Source: Simonsiella muelleri ATCC 29453
GTDB taxonomy: Bacteria; Pseudomonadota; Gammaproteobacteria; Burkholderiales; Neisseriaceae
Reading direction: 5' to 3'
Length of the DNA stretch: 64,000 nt
Assembly: GCF_002951835.1 (NCBI RefSeq)
Contig: NZ_CP019448.1
Location: 1,302,001 to 1,366,000 of the forward strand
In this document: positions 1 to 7,484 of the stretch, piece by piece
Layout of the letters: every line of letters starts with the position of its first letter
Position numbering within the stretch: position 1 is the first letter of the stretch
The notes under the pieces: model-generated
Databases searched by the model: none
Seen by the model: only the letters and a program-made list of their open reading frames with translations
What the model was told of the DNA's origin: nothing
Program-made: the position numbers and the translations under genes

Positions 1-222
1 GGGTGGCTGCACCGCTCCGCAGCCTGCTGCGCACGCGCTGTCTGTCTGCGCATCGGCGCAGCCACTTTCCACAAAACCTAAAGAAGCAATCAAACGCTCA
101 TATCCACGAATCGCACTAGATTTGCGTGTATAATCCTTTACAAATTCGCCATTAACATATAATGCAAATTTGCCTTGTTCAGTTTTCACAATTTCATAAT
201 TCATGTTTTGTAAACTAGACAT
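1..222 (-). CDS. First gene of a second inovirus unit (partial)
   Basis: Seventy-four codons are visible from an ATG at 222; the frame is open to the window edge, so the gene continues beyond it. The N-terminus (MSSLQNMNYEIVKTEQGKF) is clearly related to the protein at 7004-7390: both share a KFALY/RFALY block followed by YTRK and a Ser-Ala pair. The visible end turns Cys/Ala/Gly-rich, like the tail of that paralogue. It lies downstream of the Zot gene in the same orientation, where the next unit of a tandem filamentous phage array would begin. The function is unknown; by position it precedes a replication initiator. The paralogy is seen directly; the tandem-prophage reading is inference. Confidence 0.7.
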   Translation of the reverse strand, partial: MSSLQNMNYEIVKTEQGKFALYVNGEFVKDYTRKSSAIRGYERLIASLGFVESGCADAQTDSACAAGCGAVQPP

Positions 223-227
223 AATTA

Positions 228-262
228 AAGCCCCACACTTTAAAAAATAAAGTAGGGGCTTC
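228..262 (-). promoter_or_regulatory. Hairpin overlapping the Shine-Dalgarno of the leftmost phage gene
   Basis: AAGCCCC and GGGGCTT arms enclose a second AC-TTTA/TAAAGT pairing and an A-rich loop. Read on the minus strand, the GGGG of the downstream arm sits about 8 nt before the ATG at 222, so it is probably the ribosome binding site. The same arrangement precedes the paralogue at 7390. It could sequester the ribosome binding site or act as an attenuator. Confidence 0.5.
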
Positions 263-313
263 AATCAGCCTTAAATCAAATAATTGCTTAAAAGCAAAAG
301 ATACTTGTTAGAT

Positions 314-1117
314 TTACAGCCCCCACAGCAGAGGCTCTAATATATAAGGCTCAAGCGATTTTACTGCTTGATTATTATCATTAGAAGAATCAATTTGATG
401 ATTTGGAACTGTATCCTCCGCAGGCATTTCTTGTGCTGTCTGTTCATCATTAGAATATTTATCATGCATTTTAGAATAGGTTGAATAACTAAAATAAACC
501 AGAGCAGGCAGAAACAAAATTAAAAATATCAGGCTTTTTGGAATTCGACGATTAACCTTAGTATGAACTTCTGCACTTTTGTACATATCAAACGCTTTTT
601 TAGGCACGCTGAATTGTCGTTCAATGGCACGGTCAATATTGGTTTTGCTATCAGGTTGATCTACACACTCATTCCATTCATAGAGTTTTCTACCAACGGC
701 TTTAATAGATATATGCATGTGCCGTTGAACTAATTTTCTGACAAATGGGTCTAAAAAACTTGGGTGTTGGGTAATCAGCACAATATCTAAACCATGATGT
801 CGATGTGTTGCCAATGCTTCAATATAATCAGGCACTTTTGAAGCAGCAGAACGGGTACCCATCAATCTTTGCGCTTCATCAATAATAACGAGTGAACCAT
901 AAGGCAAAAAATCTTGTAATGGCTGGTTTTTAATTTGTTCATCCAGTAATTCTTGATGTTGTATTTTTAAATCATTGATACCATTTACAAATAAAGGACG
1001 TTGTTTTTTTACGCCATCTTTATCGGTAAAATGTGTATAGCTTTGATCTGACATTAAAATAGAAATAATATTTGATGTTTTCCCCGAACCAGGAACGCCA
1101 GTTTGTAAAATAATCAT
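314..1117 (-). CDS. zot: Zot-like phage assembly ATPase (pI)
   Basis: This is the inovirus morphogenesis ATPase of the zonular occludens toxin family. It energises extrusion of phage through the inner membrane. The start at 1117 is chosen because AAGGGG lies 6 nt upstream and because MIILQTG begins the family's first beta strand; an in-frame ATG at 1168 would add 17 residues unlike the family. A Walker A motif GVPGSGKT occupies residues 7-14, a Walker B-like VIIDEAQR follows near residue 78, and one membrane segment (about residues 197-216) precedes a polar C-terminal tail. The last codons contain the 14-bp repeat that marks the prophage end. A toxin activity is not implied. Confidence 0.9.
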   Translation of the reverse strand: MIILQTGVPGSGKTSNIISILMSDQSYTHFTDKDGVKKQRPLFVNGINDLKIQHQELLDEQIKNQPLQDFLPYGSLVIIDEAQRLMGTRSAASKVPDYIEALATHRHHGLDIVLITQHPSFLDPFVRKLVQRHMHISIKAVGRKLYEWNECVDQPDSKTNIDRAIERQFSVPKKAFDMYKSAEVHTKVNRRIPKSLIFLILFLPALVYFSYSTYSKMHDKYSNDEQTAQEMPAEDTVPNHQIDSSNDNNQAVKSLEPYILEPLLWGL

Positions 1118-1174
1118 TTTTTCCCCTTGTAAAAAACCGTTATAAATAAAATAATCTTTATGACCCATTTCACA

Positions 1175-1357
1175 ATTTGCGCATTATCATCAGTCTGTTA
1201 TCGAACCATTCAGGTTATATGCTGACGTTTAACAGATTTGCAAAAACGGTCAAGGTTAAAATGAACGCTGCGCGACCTTGACCGTTTTTGCAAATCTGTT
1301 GCACTACGCATACCCCTGAACGATGCGATAACGGACTGATGATTAAAAACGCGCAAA
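1175..1357. repeat. 183-bp extended palindrome between zot and the coat cluster
   Basis: The core is a perfect 26-bp inverted repeat, 1231-1256 against 1275-1300 (AACAGATTTGC at one end), around an 18-nt loop. Outside it, imperfect arms at 1175-1210 and 1316-1357 continue the pairing with ATTTGCGC, ATCATCAGTC and GTTATCG matches. The structure fills most of the 335-bp gap upstream of the zot start. Filamentous phages keep their replication origins and packaging hairpin in such an intergenic region, so this is the best candidate for origin plus packaging signal. The pairing is seen; the role is inference. Confidence 0.75.
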
Positions 1358-1378
1358 TCGTTTCATTAGCTATTCATT

Positions 1379-1409
1379 AAAACTATATGGCATTGAGCCA
1401 TATAGTTTT
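1379..1409 (-). terminator. Terminator after the phage coat gene cluster
   Basis: A perfect 13-bp stem (1379-1391 with 1397-1409) around the loop ATTGA ends in TTTT on both strands. It sits 44 bp beyond the stop of the DUF2523 gene and would end the minus-strand morphogenesis transcript ahead of the palindrome and zot. Confidence 0.7.
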
Positions 1410-1452
1410 AAGACCCCATCACTTCAGCTCCCACGTCCTGATGATGAAAGCC

Positions 1453-1737
1453 TTAAGATTTCAGCCCTACTGTGAATTTGGATACAGAGGACATAGTTGC
1501 ATTAAACATGAACGCTCCTAAAACAATACCTAAAGCTTGCCCTGTACCAGCCATCATTAATAAATTAAAAGCATCGGATGGTATACTATTAAAGTTTGAT
1601 ACTACATAATTAGTTATCATATCAAATGCAGTTTCAAAACCTTTATATGTAATGAAACCTAAGCCAAGCGCGACCATTATTTTTGAGCCAACCCAAACTA
1701 ATAATTTTTGTAGAAGCGGTAATAAAAGACGACCCAT
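1453..1737 (-). CDS. DUF2523-type inovirus minor coat/membrane protein
   Basis: This 94-residue, very hydrophobic protein has two probable membrane segments (about residues 15-35 and 60-80). Length, Gly-rich second segment and position directly between the TspB-like gene and zot match the DUF2523 family of filamentous phages. That family is thought to correspond to the minor coat protein pVI, which anchors the adsorption protein at the virion tip. The start at 1737 lies 3 bp after the preceding stop, so translation is probably coupled. No catalytic motif is expected or seen. Confidence 0.75.
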   Translation of the reverse strand: MGRLLLPLLQKLLVWVGSKIMVALGLGFITYKGFETAFDMITNYVVSNFNSIPSDAFNLLMMAGTGQALGIVLGAFMFNATMSSVSKFTVGLKS

Positions 1738-1740
1738 TTT

Positions 1741-3419
1741 TTAATCCTTTCTAGCACTAAAAATAATAAAACCAGCGGCAACAGCAGCTAATGCAATAAT
1801 CAGTCCCCTAATACTCAAGGCAAATTCACAAATCCAGTAATAAGAAATTTCATAAGTACGACCCATTACATTAAATTGTTTTGGAGATGGACAAGTTCCA
1901 TGAGTAGGTAGAATATTTTTGACTTCAAATTTTGTACCGTCTTGCTGTTCTTTTTTTAGAACATCTGAAAAAGGATTGCCAGCAGATTCTTCAACACCGC
2001 CAGCTTTCATACAAGCTAATGATTCAGGATTTGTTTCACAAACATTTTTACCAGCTTCTGCCTTATCGCCATCCCCTTCGCCTGAAGAAGAACCTGTACC
2101 ATTACCACCAATACCAGCAGCAGAACTGCCTTTACCATCTTTACTATTATTTTCACCAGCCCCAGCTTCAGCAGCCTTATCAGGACGTGGTTTTGAAATA
2201 ACAGATACATTATTTTAATTTGAGATACGCCCGAGCCACCCGAACTTGCTTGCCCTAAAGTACCAGATGGCGTTGCAATAGATGAATTAGTTGCAGGTGT
2301 AGATAAAGTTACCGTATCTTGCATCGTGTTTCCATTTTCATCACGATACGGATCGCTAATAGCGGTAAATAATCCTTTTCCATTATCAGGATTTAAAGTA
2401 ATGTCAGCAGGTTTAGAATCATCTTTAACCGCATTTAAGGCAGCTTCAGCTTTTGTAGCTTTAATAGCATTTCTCAACTCTTTACCCAGTGAAGACTTAG
2501 AATTTACATAAGGCGTAGGATTTTCTTTAATATCTTGAATTACTATATTTTCTAAATCTATCATTGTTAAATTTTCAGGCTTAACATCTCTATATTTAGC
2601 GACCATCATTTTAGTAAATTTGCAACCTGAATAAGCTAAATTTTCATTAACTACAAAAACATCTTTAACACACGGTTCATTTCTATTTTCATATTCTTCT
2701 TTCTTTTTTGACATTTGATAAGCAAATTCAGCAGCAGCTTCAAATGTTGAAAAACCCTTATCAGTAAATTCAATACTTCCAGGAGATTTAGGGTACTTAA
2801 CAACATATTTTACTTGTTTAACAAAATTTCCGTTTGCATCTCGTTCATAACCCTCTTCAGCTAGCCTTGAACAAACACCAAAAGGCAATTGAAAATAAGA
2901 CGGTGCAGAAGAAATAAAATAATTGAATCCACAAAAATTAATTAATGCAGTAGCAACAGAAGAAGCACAAAGAGAATTTGTCAAACATCTCGTAACGGCA
3001 GGCGGAATTAAATCAACAGCAATTGACCCAGCTACCCTAACAAAAATACCAACAGCGGGCCAAAATGTTTTTTGATTATTAAATTGACCATTATTATGAA
3101 AAATTGGGCGAACAAGATACTTTTCATTTTTCTGTTTTTCTGTTAACGCAATATAAGTTGTATTTTGCACATTGAATTTACTGGCATGTCTTGTTTTTAA
3201 TGTAATTTTACTGGTTACAAATTCAGCATTAAGGCTTTTTGATGCTTCATTATATTTCCACGCTCTATTTTCAAATAAACTCGGCTCAAGGTTAAAAGTT
3301 AATTTACCGTTCTCAGCAAAAGCATAATTTCCACCCGTAAACTGGATATAATTTTCAGCTTTCAAGCTGCCTGAAATAAAAGCTAGGAAAGTAAATAACA
3401 AGAATAAAATTTTTCTCAT
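1741..3419 (-). pseudogene. TspB/pIII-like phage adsorption protein, frameshifted
   Basis: The first frame starts at 3419 with a clear signal peptide (MRKILFLLFTFLAFISGS, cleavage after LKA) and runs as a TspB-like protein to about codon 400. It then becomes an implausible Leu/Val/Lys-rich tail ending at 2016. Shifting by one base restores a Gly/Ser/Glu-rich linker that leads straight into the typical TspB end: a CPSPKQF segment, an ICEFA motif and a single membrane helix finishing at 1741. The break maps to a T4 run on the plus strand at 2213-2216, where five bases would restore the frame. Full length would be about 557 residues. Known role of the family: virion tip protein that binds the host receptor; TspB has also been linked to immunoglobulin binding in meningococci. 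Confidence 0.85.
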
Positions 3420-3421
3420 CT

Positions 3422-3496
3422 CTAATCTTTCATAAACATCACATATGAAATTAATACAACTAATCCAAATCCCAAGTAAAAGTAAAAATCTTGCAT
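3422..3496 (-). CDS. 24-residue phage membrane peptide
   Basis: A very short gene begins with an ATG that overlaps the stop of the upstream gene (TAATG at 3494-3498) and ends with TAG just before the tspB start. The peptide is MQDFYFYLGFGLVVLISYV plus five more residues: one membrane helix with almost no soluble part. The stop-start overlap, the position next to the adsorption protein and the size all fit the tiny tip proteins (pVII/pIX class) of filamentous phages. That assignment is by analogy only. Confidence 0.6.
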   Translation of the reverse strand: MQDFYFYLGFGLVVLISYVMFMKD

Positions 3497-3783
3497 TACC
3501 AAACCTTTTGAATCATTTTAATAATTAAATTAACCGCCCATAAACCTATAAAAATTGACATGACAAAAAAGCCAATTAATGCACCGTCTTTAAAATTCTT
3601 CTCAATGCTGCATTCAGGCAAATAAGCATGAATTTCTTTACCTTGATAAACCCAATTCTTGCCATCAAATCCAATTTGACTTAATTGACCATCTGCCAAA
3701 ATTACAGGCACGACTTGAGAGAAATAAGCATTTTCAGCTTCAGCTCTATTCGCATAACAAGTATTTCCTACTTGATAACCCAT
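3496..3783 (-). CDS. Phage membrane protein with C-terminal anchor
   Basis: The product has 95 residues. The N-terminal two thirds are polar and begin MGYQVGNTCYA; two cysteines (near residues 9 and 58) could pair. A single membrane helix (about residues 68-88) and a basic end follow. The gene overlaps the preceding one by 16 nt and the next by one base, so all three are translationally coupled. Position between the coat protein and the TspB-like gene suggests a structural or assembly role. I do not recognise a named family with confidence. Confidence 0.65.
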   Translation of the reverse strand: MGYQVGNTCYANRAEAENAYFSQVVPVILADGQLSQIGFDGKNWVYQGKEIHAYLPECSIEKNFKDGALIGFFVMSIFIGLWAVNLIIKMIQKVW

Positions 3784-4244
3784 GATTCTTTACTTTCATC
3801 ATCTAGTTTTTCATTTTCAGCTTCTTGCAACTCTTGTTGAATTGCTGCTTCTTCAGCTTCCATTTCTGCAATAATTTGTTGTCTTTCTTCAAAATCAAAT
3901 TCATCTTCATCATCATCTAATTCATCAGCAATATCATTTAAATCATCATAAAATGCTTTCTGTTTTTCACGAGCTTCAGCAGCTTCTAATCTCAATTTCT
4001 CTTCTTCTTCACTACGAGCTAAACGAATTTCAGCCAGCCTTAAATTAATTTCATCAATTCTTGCCCGAACTTCTTGGCGTTTTTCCAGTAAATCAGCATG
4101 TTCAGATTTATCTTTATAATCAATAACCAAACTCATGATTGATAAACCAAAAATAATCACATAAATACCAATTACACCCCAACCCACCACACCTAAATCA
4201 GATAAAACAGTTGTAAATGTTTCTTTTAAAATTTCTATAATCAT
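3768..4244 (-). CDS. Phage membrane protein with long acidic coiled coil
   Basis: A 158-residue protein with one N-terminal membrane helix (about residues 19-42) followed by a highly charged helical region with heptad-like spacing, rich in Glu/Ala/Arg, and a stretch of consecutive acidic residues near 108-117. The start at 4244 follows the major coat gene by 76 nt; between them lies a hairpin that could reduce read-through. The end overlaps the next gene by 16 nt. No family is recognised. The topology would leave the coiled coil on one face of the inner membrane, fitting an assembly scaffold, but this is inference. Confidence 0.65.
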   Translation of the reverse strand: MIIEILKETFTTVLSDLGVVGWGVIGIYVIIFGLSIMSLVIDYKDKSEHADLLEKRQEVRARIDEINLRLAEIRLARSEEEEKLRLEAAEAREKQKAFYDDLNDIADELDDDEDEFDFEERQQIIAEMEAEEAAIQQELQEAENEKLDDESKESWVIK

Positions 4245-4267
4245 GATTTATTCAACCTTTAAAAAAA

Positions 4268-4306
4268 GTGGCTACTATCAACAAATTAATTATTAATAGC
4301 AGCCAC
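4268..4306 (-). terminator. Hairpin after the major coat gene
   Basis: GTGGCT-A-CTAT at 4268-4278 pairs with ATAG-C-AGCCAC at 4296-4306. It follows the coat gene stop by 14 bp on the minus strand and is succeeded by an A-rich stretch. It would act as an attenuator, giving much coat mRNA and less of the downstream genes. Confidence 0.5.
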
Positions 4307-4320
4307 CGTTTAAAACGCGA

Positions 4321-4551
4321 TTATTTTAAAACACGGCGAATAAGCATTAAGGCAAAAATTGAAACAATAATGCCCAAAACAATACCGCCAACAGATAACG
4401 CATCTGCTTTTGCATCCGTCAAAGCACTTGTAACTTCAGCAGGAACAGCAGCATTTGCACCAACAGCTAAAGCCATCAAGCCAGTAGCAGCAGCAGTTTT
4501 TACAGCATTTACGCGTGTAGCGTATTTCTTAACAGAATTCATGATTTTCAT
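4321..4551 (-). CDS. Major coat protein precursor (pVIII-like)
   Basis: The 76-residue product has the layout of an inovirus major coat protein. A basic N-terminus and hydrophobic leader end in GANA, a typical leader peptidase site (about residue 34). The mature part of about 42 residues starts with a short acidic amphipathic stretch, then a membrane helix (GIVLGIIVSIFALML), then a basic C-terminus (RRVLK) that would contact the phage DNA. GGAG lies 8-11 nt upstream of the ATG at 4551. A hairpin follows the stop. Thousands of copies of such a protein form the filament. Confidence 0.88.
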   Translation of the reverse strand: MKIMNSVKKYATRVNAVKTAAATGLMALAVGANAAVPAEVTSALTDAKADALSVGGIVLGIIVSIFALMLIRRVLK

Positions 4552-4643
4552 GATTTAATTCTCCAAAGTTTAAAAAATTAAAAAGAAATGGGCAGCTAAC
4601 AAGGGGCATTTGGTACGGCTACCCAACGCACCAAAAATAAATT

Positions 4644-4991
4644 TTAAAAATGAATTTCATCATCTAATTCATTTAATTCATAATCTTCATTAAATCCGAG
4701 TGTATCGTTTAAAAATTCATCTGATTCATCTGATTCATCATATGATTTATATTCAAAATAATCTTCATCAGAAACAGCTAAACCATCAATAGTATGAAAA
4801 TATTCCCAATCATCACTATCATATCCTTTTTCCATTATCATCAAATCACCATCTTCATTTTCATAATGAACAACAGGATTTGAAATTAAAGAATCTTTAT
4901 TTTCTTGATACCATGAATCAAAATCTTCACGAGTATCAAATTTTTTTATAATAGGATAATCATAATAATCGTATATATATGCAGAATACAT
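4644..4991 (-). CDS. Highly acidic phage protein, unknown function
   Basis: This 115-residue protein is extremely acidic and rich in Tyr. It begins MYSAYIYDYYDYP and contains long Asp/Glu/Ser runs in the second half (for example DESDESDEF). It lacks a signal peptide or membrane segment. It lies between the ssDNA-binding-like gene and the major coat gene. Such a negatively charged surface could mimic DNA, a property of some phage anti-restriction or repressor-blocking proteins, but there is no direct evidence. No family recognised. Confidence 0.55.
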   Translation of the reverse strand: MYSAYIYDYYDYPIIKKFDTREDFDSWYQENKDSLISNPVVHYENEDGDLMIMEKGYDSDDWEYFHTIDGLAVSDEDYFEYKSYDESDESDEFLNDTLGFNEDYELNELDDEIHF

Positions 4992-5072
4992 AATTCAATC
5001 AATCCAATATAATTTAAAATTAGGCTGCTTCGCTAGTTTTTTGACAAAGCTGCCCAACGCGTCAAATTCCAT

Positions 5073-5288
5073 TTATTCCTTATTTACGGATTCATAAAAT
5101 TTAAAAACACTAAAAACACCACCAATTTCATCAACCCCTGCTTCAAAAGCAGAGTCATAATTGTCATATTTTCCAGCCATCGACAAATAAGGCATTTGCT
5201 CAATACCACCTAAACCGTCAGAACATAAAAACTCAAAAGTCTCAAGGTCTTGAACAACAAAACACTCTTTGAAATCTTTAGAATTCAT
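5073..5288 (-). CDS. Small phage protein, unknown function
   Basis: A 71-residue soluble acidic protein (start MNSKDFKECFVVQDLE) directly follows the ssDNA-binding-like gene: its ATG is 3 bp beyond that stop, and AGGAG precedes it (inside the end of the upstream gene). Tight spacing supports a real, co-translated gene in the early/replication block of the phage. No motif or family is recognised. Confidence 0.55.
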   Translation of the reverse strand: MNSKDFKECFVVQDLETFEFLCSDGLGGIEQMPYLSMAGKYDNYDSAFEAGVDEIGGVFSVFKFYESVNKE

Positions 5289-5291
5289 ACA

Positions 5292-5621
5292 TTACTCCTT
5301 TAAATTTAAAGGTTTGGGAATGCGAATATCTTTAATAATGCGCTGCGCTTTGCCGCTCGAATTGGTCGTTTGCTGAAATGCAACTTCAATATTGGCAGGA
5401 AAATCAATACCTCTAAAACGCATAGCATTTAAGGATTCGCCAAATTTAACTTTGGCAACACCAAAACCAATAGCCCCTTTTGATTCATCAAACGGCGCAA
5501 CAATAAATACATTGCAGACATCAATTTGATTTCCATCAATCACGTTTTTAAATGGAACAACGCCCATTACAATTACTTTTTCATAATTTAATTGGTTAGC
5601 TTGTTCTTTAAAATTCAACAT
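5292..5621 (-). CDS. Probable phage ssDNA-binding protein (DUF1293-like)
   Basis: The 109-residue product lies immediately after the replication initiator (10 bp gap), where filamentous phages encode the gpV-type single-strand DNA-binding protein. It is rich in beta-strand-forming residues, with alternating Val/Ile and basic positions near the end (AQRIIKDIRIPKP). The sequence resembles the DUF1293 family of inovirus proteins. gpV-type proteins coat the single-stranded progeny genome and repress conversion to double strand. Family membership is a moderate call; the role is inferred from context. Confidence 0.65.
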   Translation of the reverse strand: MLNFKEQANQLNYEKVIVMGVVPFKNVIDGNQIDVCNVFIVAPFDESKGAIGFGVAKVKFGESLNAMRFRGIDFPANIEVAFQQTTNSSGKAQRIIKDIRIPKPLNLKE

Positions 5622-5631
5622 TTTTTACCTT

Positions 5632-6918
5632 TCATGCTAAATATTTCGCATATTTAGAAAATAATTTATCAATGAGCTGCCGAGCTTCTATTTCAGCAAC
5701 TCTGCTTATTATTGGGTTATCAGATTTAGACTGGTTATACTGAAATTGCCATTGTTCAACTTCTTCGTTAAATTCTTGCAGAGCAGAGCTACTAAGCCGA
5801 GTTTGTTGAATTTTTTCGCATAACCAATCCATTTCACTTTGCTGAGAGCAACCTGCTTTCTCTTCAATCAATCCATGATGCTGATAAGTAACTTGCTTAG
5901 CAGTACAGTCATATTCCAAAGGTTTTAAACCGCTCGGATACTTTCCAGCTTCAGCAATTAAAGATTTAACAATTCGTTCATAATCCCAGCCCAAATCAAA
6001 CAAGTAGCGAACTAATTTTCCAACTTGATTTCTACCATGAAAAATCTTTTGATTTAACGTGGTTTCAGCTTTTAAATTAGTCGATTCAATCCGTTTTGAA
6101 ACTGCATTCATGAATTTTTCGCCTACCTTGTAAGCACCTGCAAGGTATTGACCTGTATTAATCAGCATATCGATTGGAATTTGACAATCATTCTTGCGAA
6201 ACTCTATTTCAAAACGTACCCAATCGCTATTTACATCGCCAAGCTGTTTGCCTTTTTCGTACACCCTACAAAATTTAGACGAGCCACGACGACCGATGTA
6301 AAGTGTTTTGCCTGTTCCGTCATTGTTAAACCAATCCGTACCTTCAAGTTTGTATTTTGGGCGCATTCCGCGAACGTCAAATAAACCTTTTTTATAATAG
6401 CTCAATGCTTTCAGCGTATTAAATTCGCCTTGAAAAAAATCAATCGCAGCATCTAAACGCGAAATTTGAAATCTTTCAGCCGTCAAGGCAAATTGATAAA
6501 GCCGTTGCTCCCAACCATCTAAGGCAGCCTGACAACCCACACCCGACAAATCAATTAAAACTGTTCCACGCTGTCCACCAATATGAACAGTTCCGTAATT
6601 GACTTCAGACGAACCGAGCTGATAATAGGCGTTGTAAAAGAATTTACCTTTACCTTGCTTCTTTTCGCCAATCCCAAAACCGAAAATTTCTTGTAAAACT
6701 TCACTAATATAATGAATGTAAACTTCATCATCAGGTTCAGTCATAAAGACAACATTTGATGCAGCCAATCTATCTCTAAACGTACTTTTTGAAACCGTGA
6801 AAGTTAGGTAATCAATGAAAGCAGAATCAGCCCGACCACGTCTCAACGGCACTTCTAACAATTTGCCATTAACTGATAAAACATAGTTAAATTTTTGGAT
6901 TTGAAAATCTAAACTCAT
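5632..6918 (-). CDS. Phage replication initiation protein (Rep_trans family)
   Basis: The 428-residue protein starts replication of the phage circle by nicking the plus-strand origin. It carries the Rep_trans/phage replication initiation pattern: an early DYLTFTV strand (about residues 36-42), RLDAAIDFF near residue 155, then a block with YIGRRGSSKFCRVYEKG (about 207-223) and VRFEIEFR (about 234-241). The acidic and tyrosine residues there are the usual catalytic candidates. It is followed at 10 bp by the ssDNA-binding-like gene. The likely target is the large palindrome at 1175-1357 or sequence near it. Confidence 0.85.
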   Translation of the reverse strand: MSLDFQIQKFNYVLSVNGKLLEVPLRRGRADSAFIDYLTFTVSKSTFRDRLAASNVVFMTEPDDEVYIHYISEVLQEIFGFGIGEKKQGKGKFFYNAYYQLGSSEVNYGTVHIGGQRGTVLIDLSGVGCQAALDGWEQRLYQFALTAERFQISRLDAAIDFFQGEFNTLKALSYYKKGLFDVRGMRPKYKLEGTDWFNNDGTGKTLYIGRRGSSKFCRVYEKGKQLGDVNSDWVRFEIEFRKNDCQIPIDMLINTGQYLAGAYKVGEKFMNAVSKRIESTNLKAETTLNQKIFHGRNQVGKLVRYLFDLGWDYERIVKSLIAEAGKYPSGLKPLEYDCTAKQVTYQHHGLIEEKAGCSQQSEMDWLCEKIQQTRLSSSALQEFNEEVEQWQFQYNQSKSDNPIISRVAEIEARQLIDKLFSKYAKYLA

Positions 6919-6994
6919 AAAGCCCCTTTTTAAGAGTTCAACTTTGTTTTTAAATGGTTTTAAATCCCTACTTAAGGATTTTGGTTTATGAAGT

Positions 6995-7018
6995 CCCCCC
7001 CTATTAGCCTAGGGGGGG
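6995..7018. promoter_or_regulatory. C7/G7 hairpin at a phage gene stop codon
   Basis: CCCCCCCTA at 6995-7003 pairs perfectly with TAGGGGGGG at 7010-7018 around a 6-nt loop that contains the stop codon of the upstream gene (7004-7006). It lies 76 bp before the Rep start. No T-run follows, so it is more likely an attenuator or RNA-stability element than a plain terminator. The homopolymers are also prone to slippage. Confidence 0.55.
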
Positions 7019-7390
7019 CTTCGCGCCACCCCCCGCGCTGGCGCACTGTGTCAGCGCGTGTGCTGTCGCTTCGCTCTGTTTATTACTGTAAGCAAATTTT
7101 TCACGAGCTACCCAAATCTCAAAGGCTGACTTTTCAGATTCAGCTTTAATCACAGAAAAATCATCCGACATGAAAGAATATGTTTTATCATCAGCATCTT
7201 GAACCGTGCCATCAGCATAAACGCGAAAATCAAGTAAATCTTGCTGTTCAGACGCAACAACGCCCACCGATTGAAGTTTTTTCATTCGGCGGACGGCTGA
7301 ATCTTTGCGCGTGTATGTATTAATCAAAACTTCGTCTTGATATAATGCAAAACGCCCATCATCTTGTTTAATGATTTGATAACTAGACAT
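7004..7390 (-). CDS. First gene of the prophage unit, unknown function
   Basis: A 128-residue soluble protein upstream of Rep, paralogous to the partial gene at 1-222. Its first half (MSSYQIIKQDDGRFALYQDE, then YTRKDSAVRRMKKL) contains a basic helix that could bind nucleic acid. The last 20 residues are Ala/Gly/Cys-rich and are encoded in the GC-rich hairpin. SD-like AGGGG lies about 8 nt before the ATG and is itself in a hairpin. By position it may be a regulator of replication or copy number. No named family is recognised. Confidence 0.65.
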   Translation of the reverse strand: MSSYQIIKQDDGRFALYQDEVLINTYTRKDSAVRRMKKLQSVGVVASEQQDLLDFRVYADGTVQDADDKTYSFMSDDFSVIKAESEKSAFEIWVAREKFAYSNKQSEATAHALTQCASAGGGAKPPLG

Positions 7391-7393
7391 GAT

Positions 7394-7427
7394 AAAAGCC
7401 CCTAAGTTCGGTAACTAAGGGGCTTTT
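7394..7427 (-). promoter_or_regulatory. Hairpin sequestering the ribosome binding site of the first phage gene
   Basis: AAAAGCCCCT pairs with AGGGGCTTTT, with an inner AGTT/AACT pairing and a small loop. On the minus strand the AGGGG of the 3' arm is the only Shine-Dalgarno-like sequence before the ATG at 7390. The paralogue at 222 has the same design. Just upstream (7457-7470) is a second inverted repeat, CCTTAA-AC-TTAAGG, which could be an operator. Confidence 0.55.
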
Positions 7428-7484
7428 GAAAGAAATTTTAAAACAATATACGAGCCCCTTAAACTTAAGGACTAATAATATATA

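Noticed and set aside
314..1117. Zot as a host-damaging toxin
   Set aside because: The name is historical; the sequence supports a phage assembly ATPase and gives no evidence for tight-junction activity.
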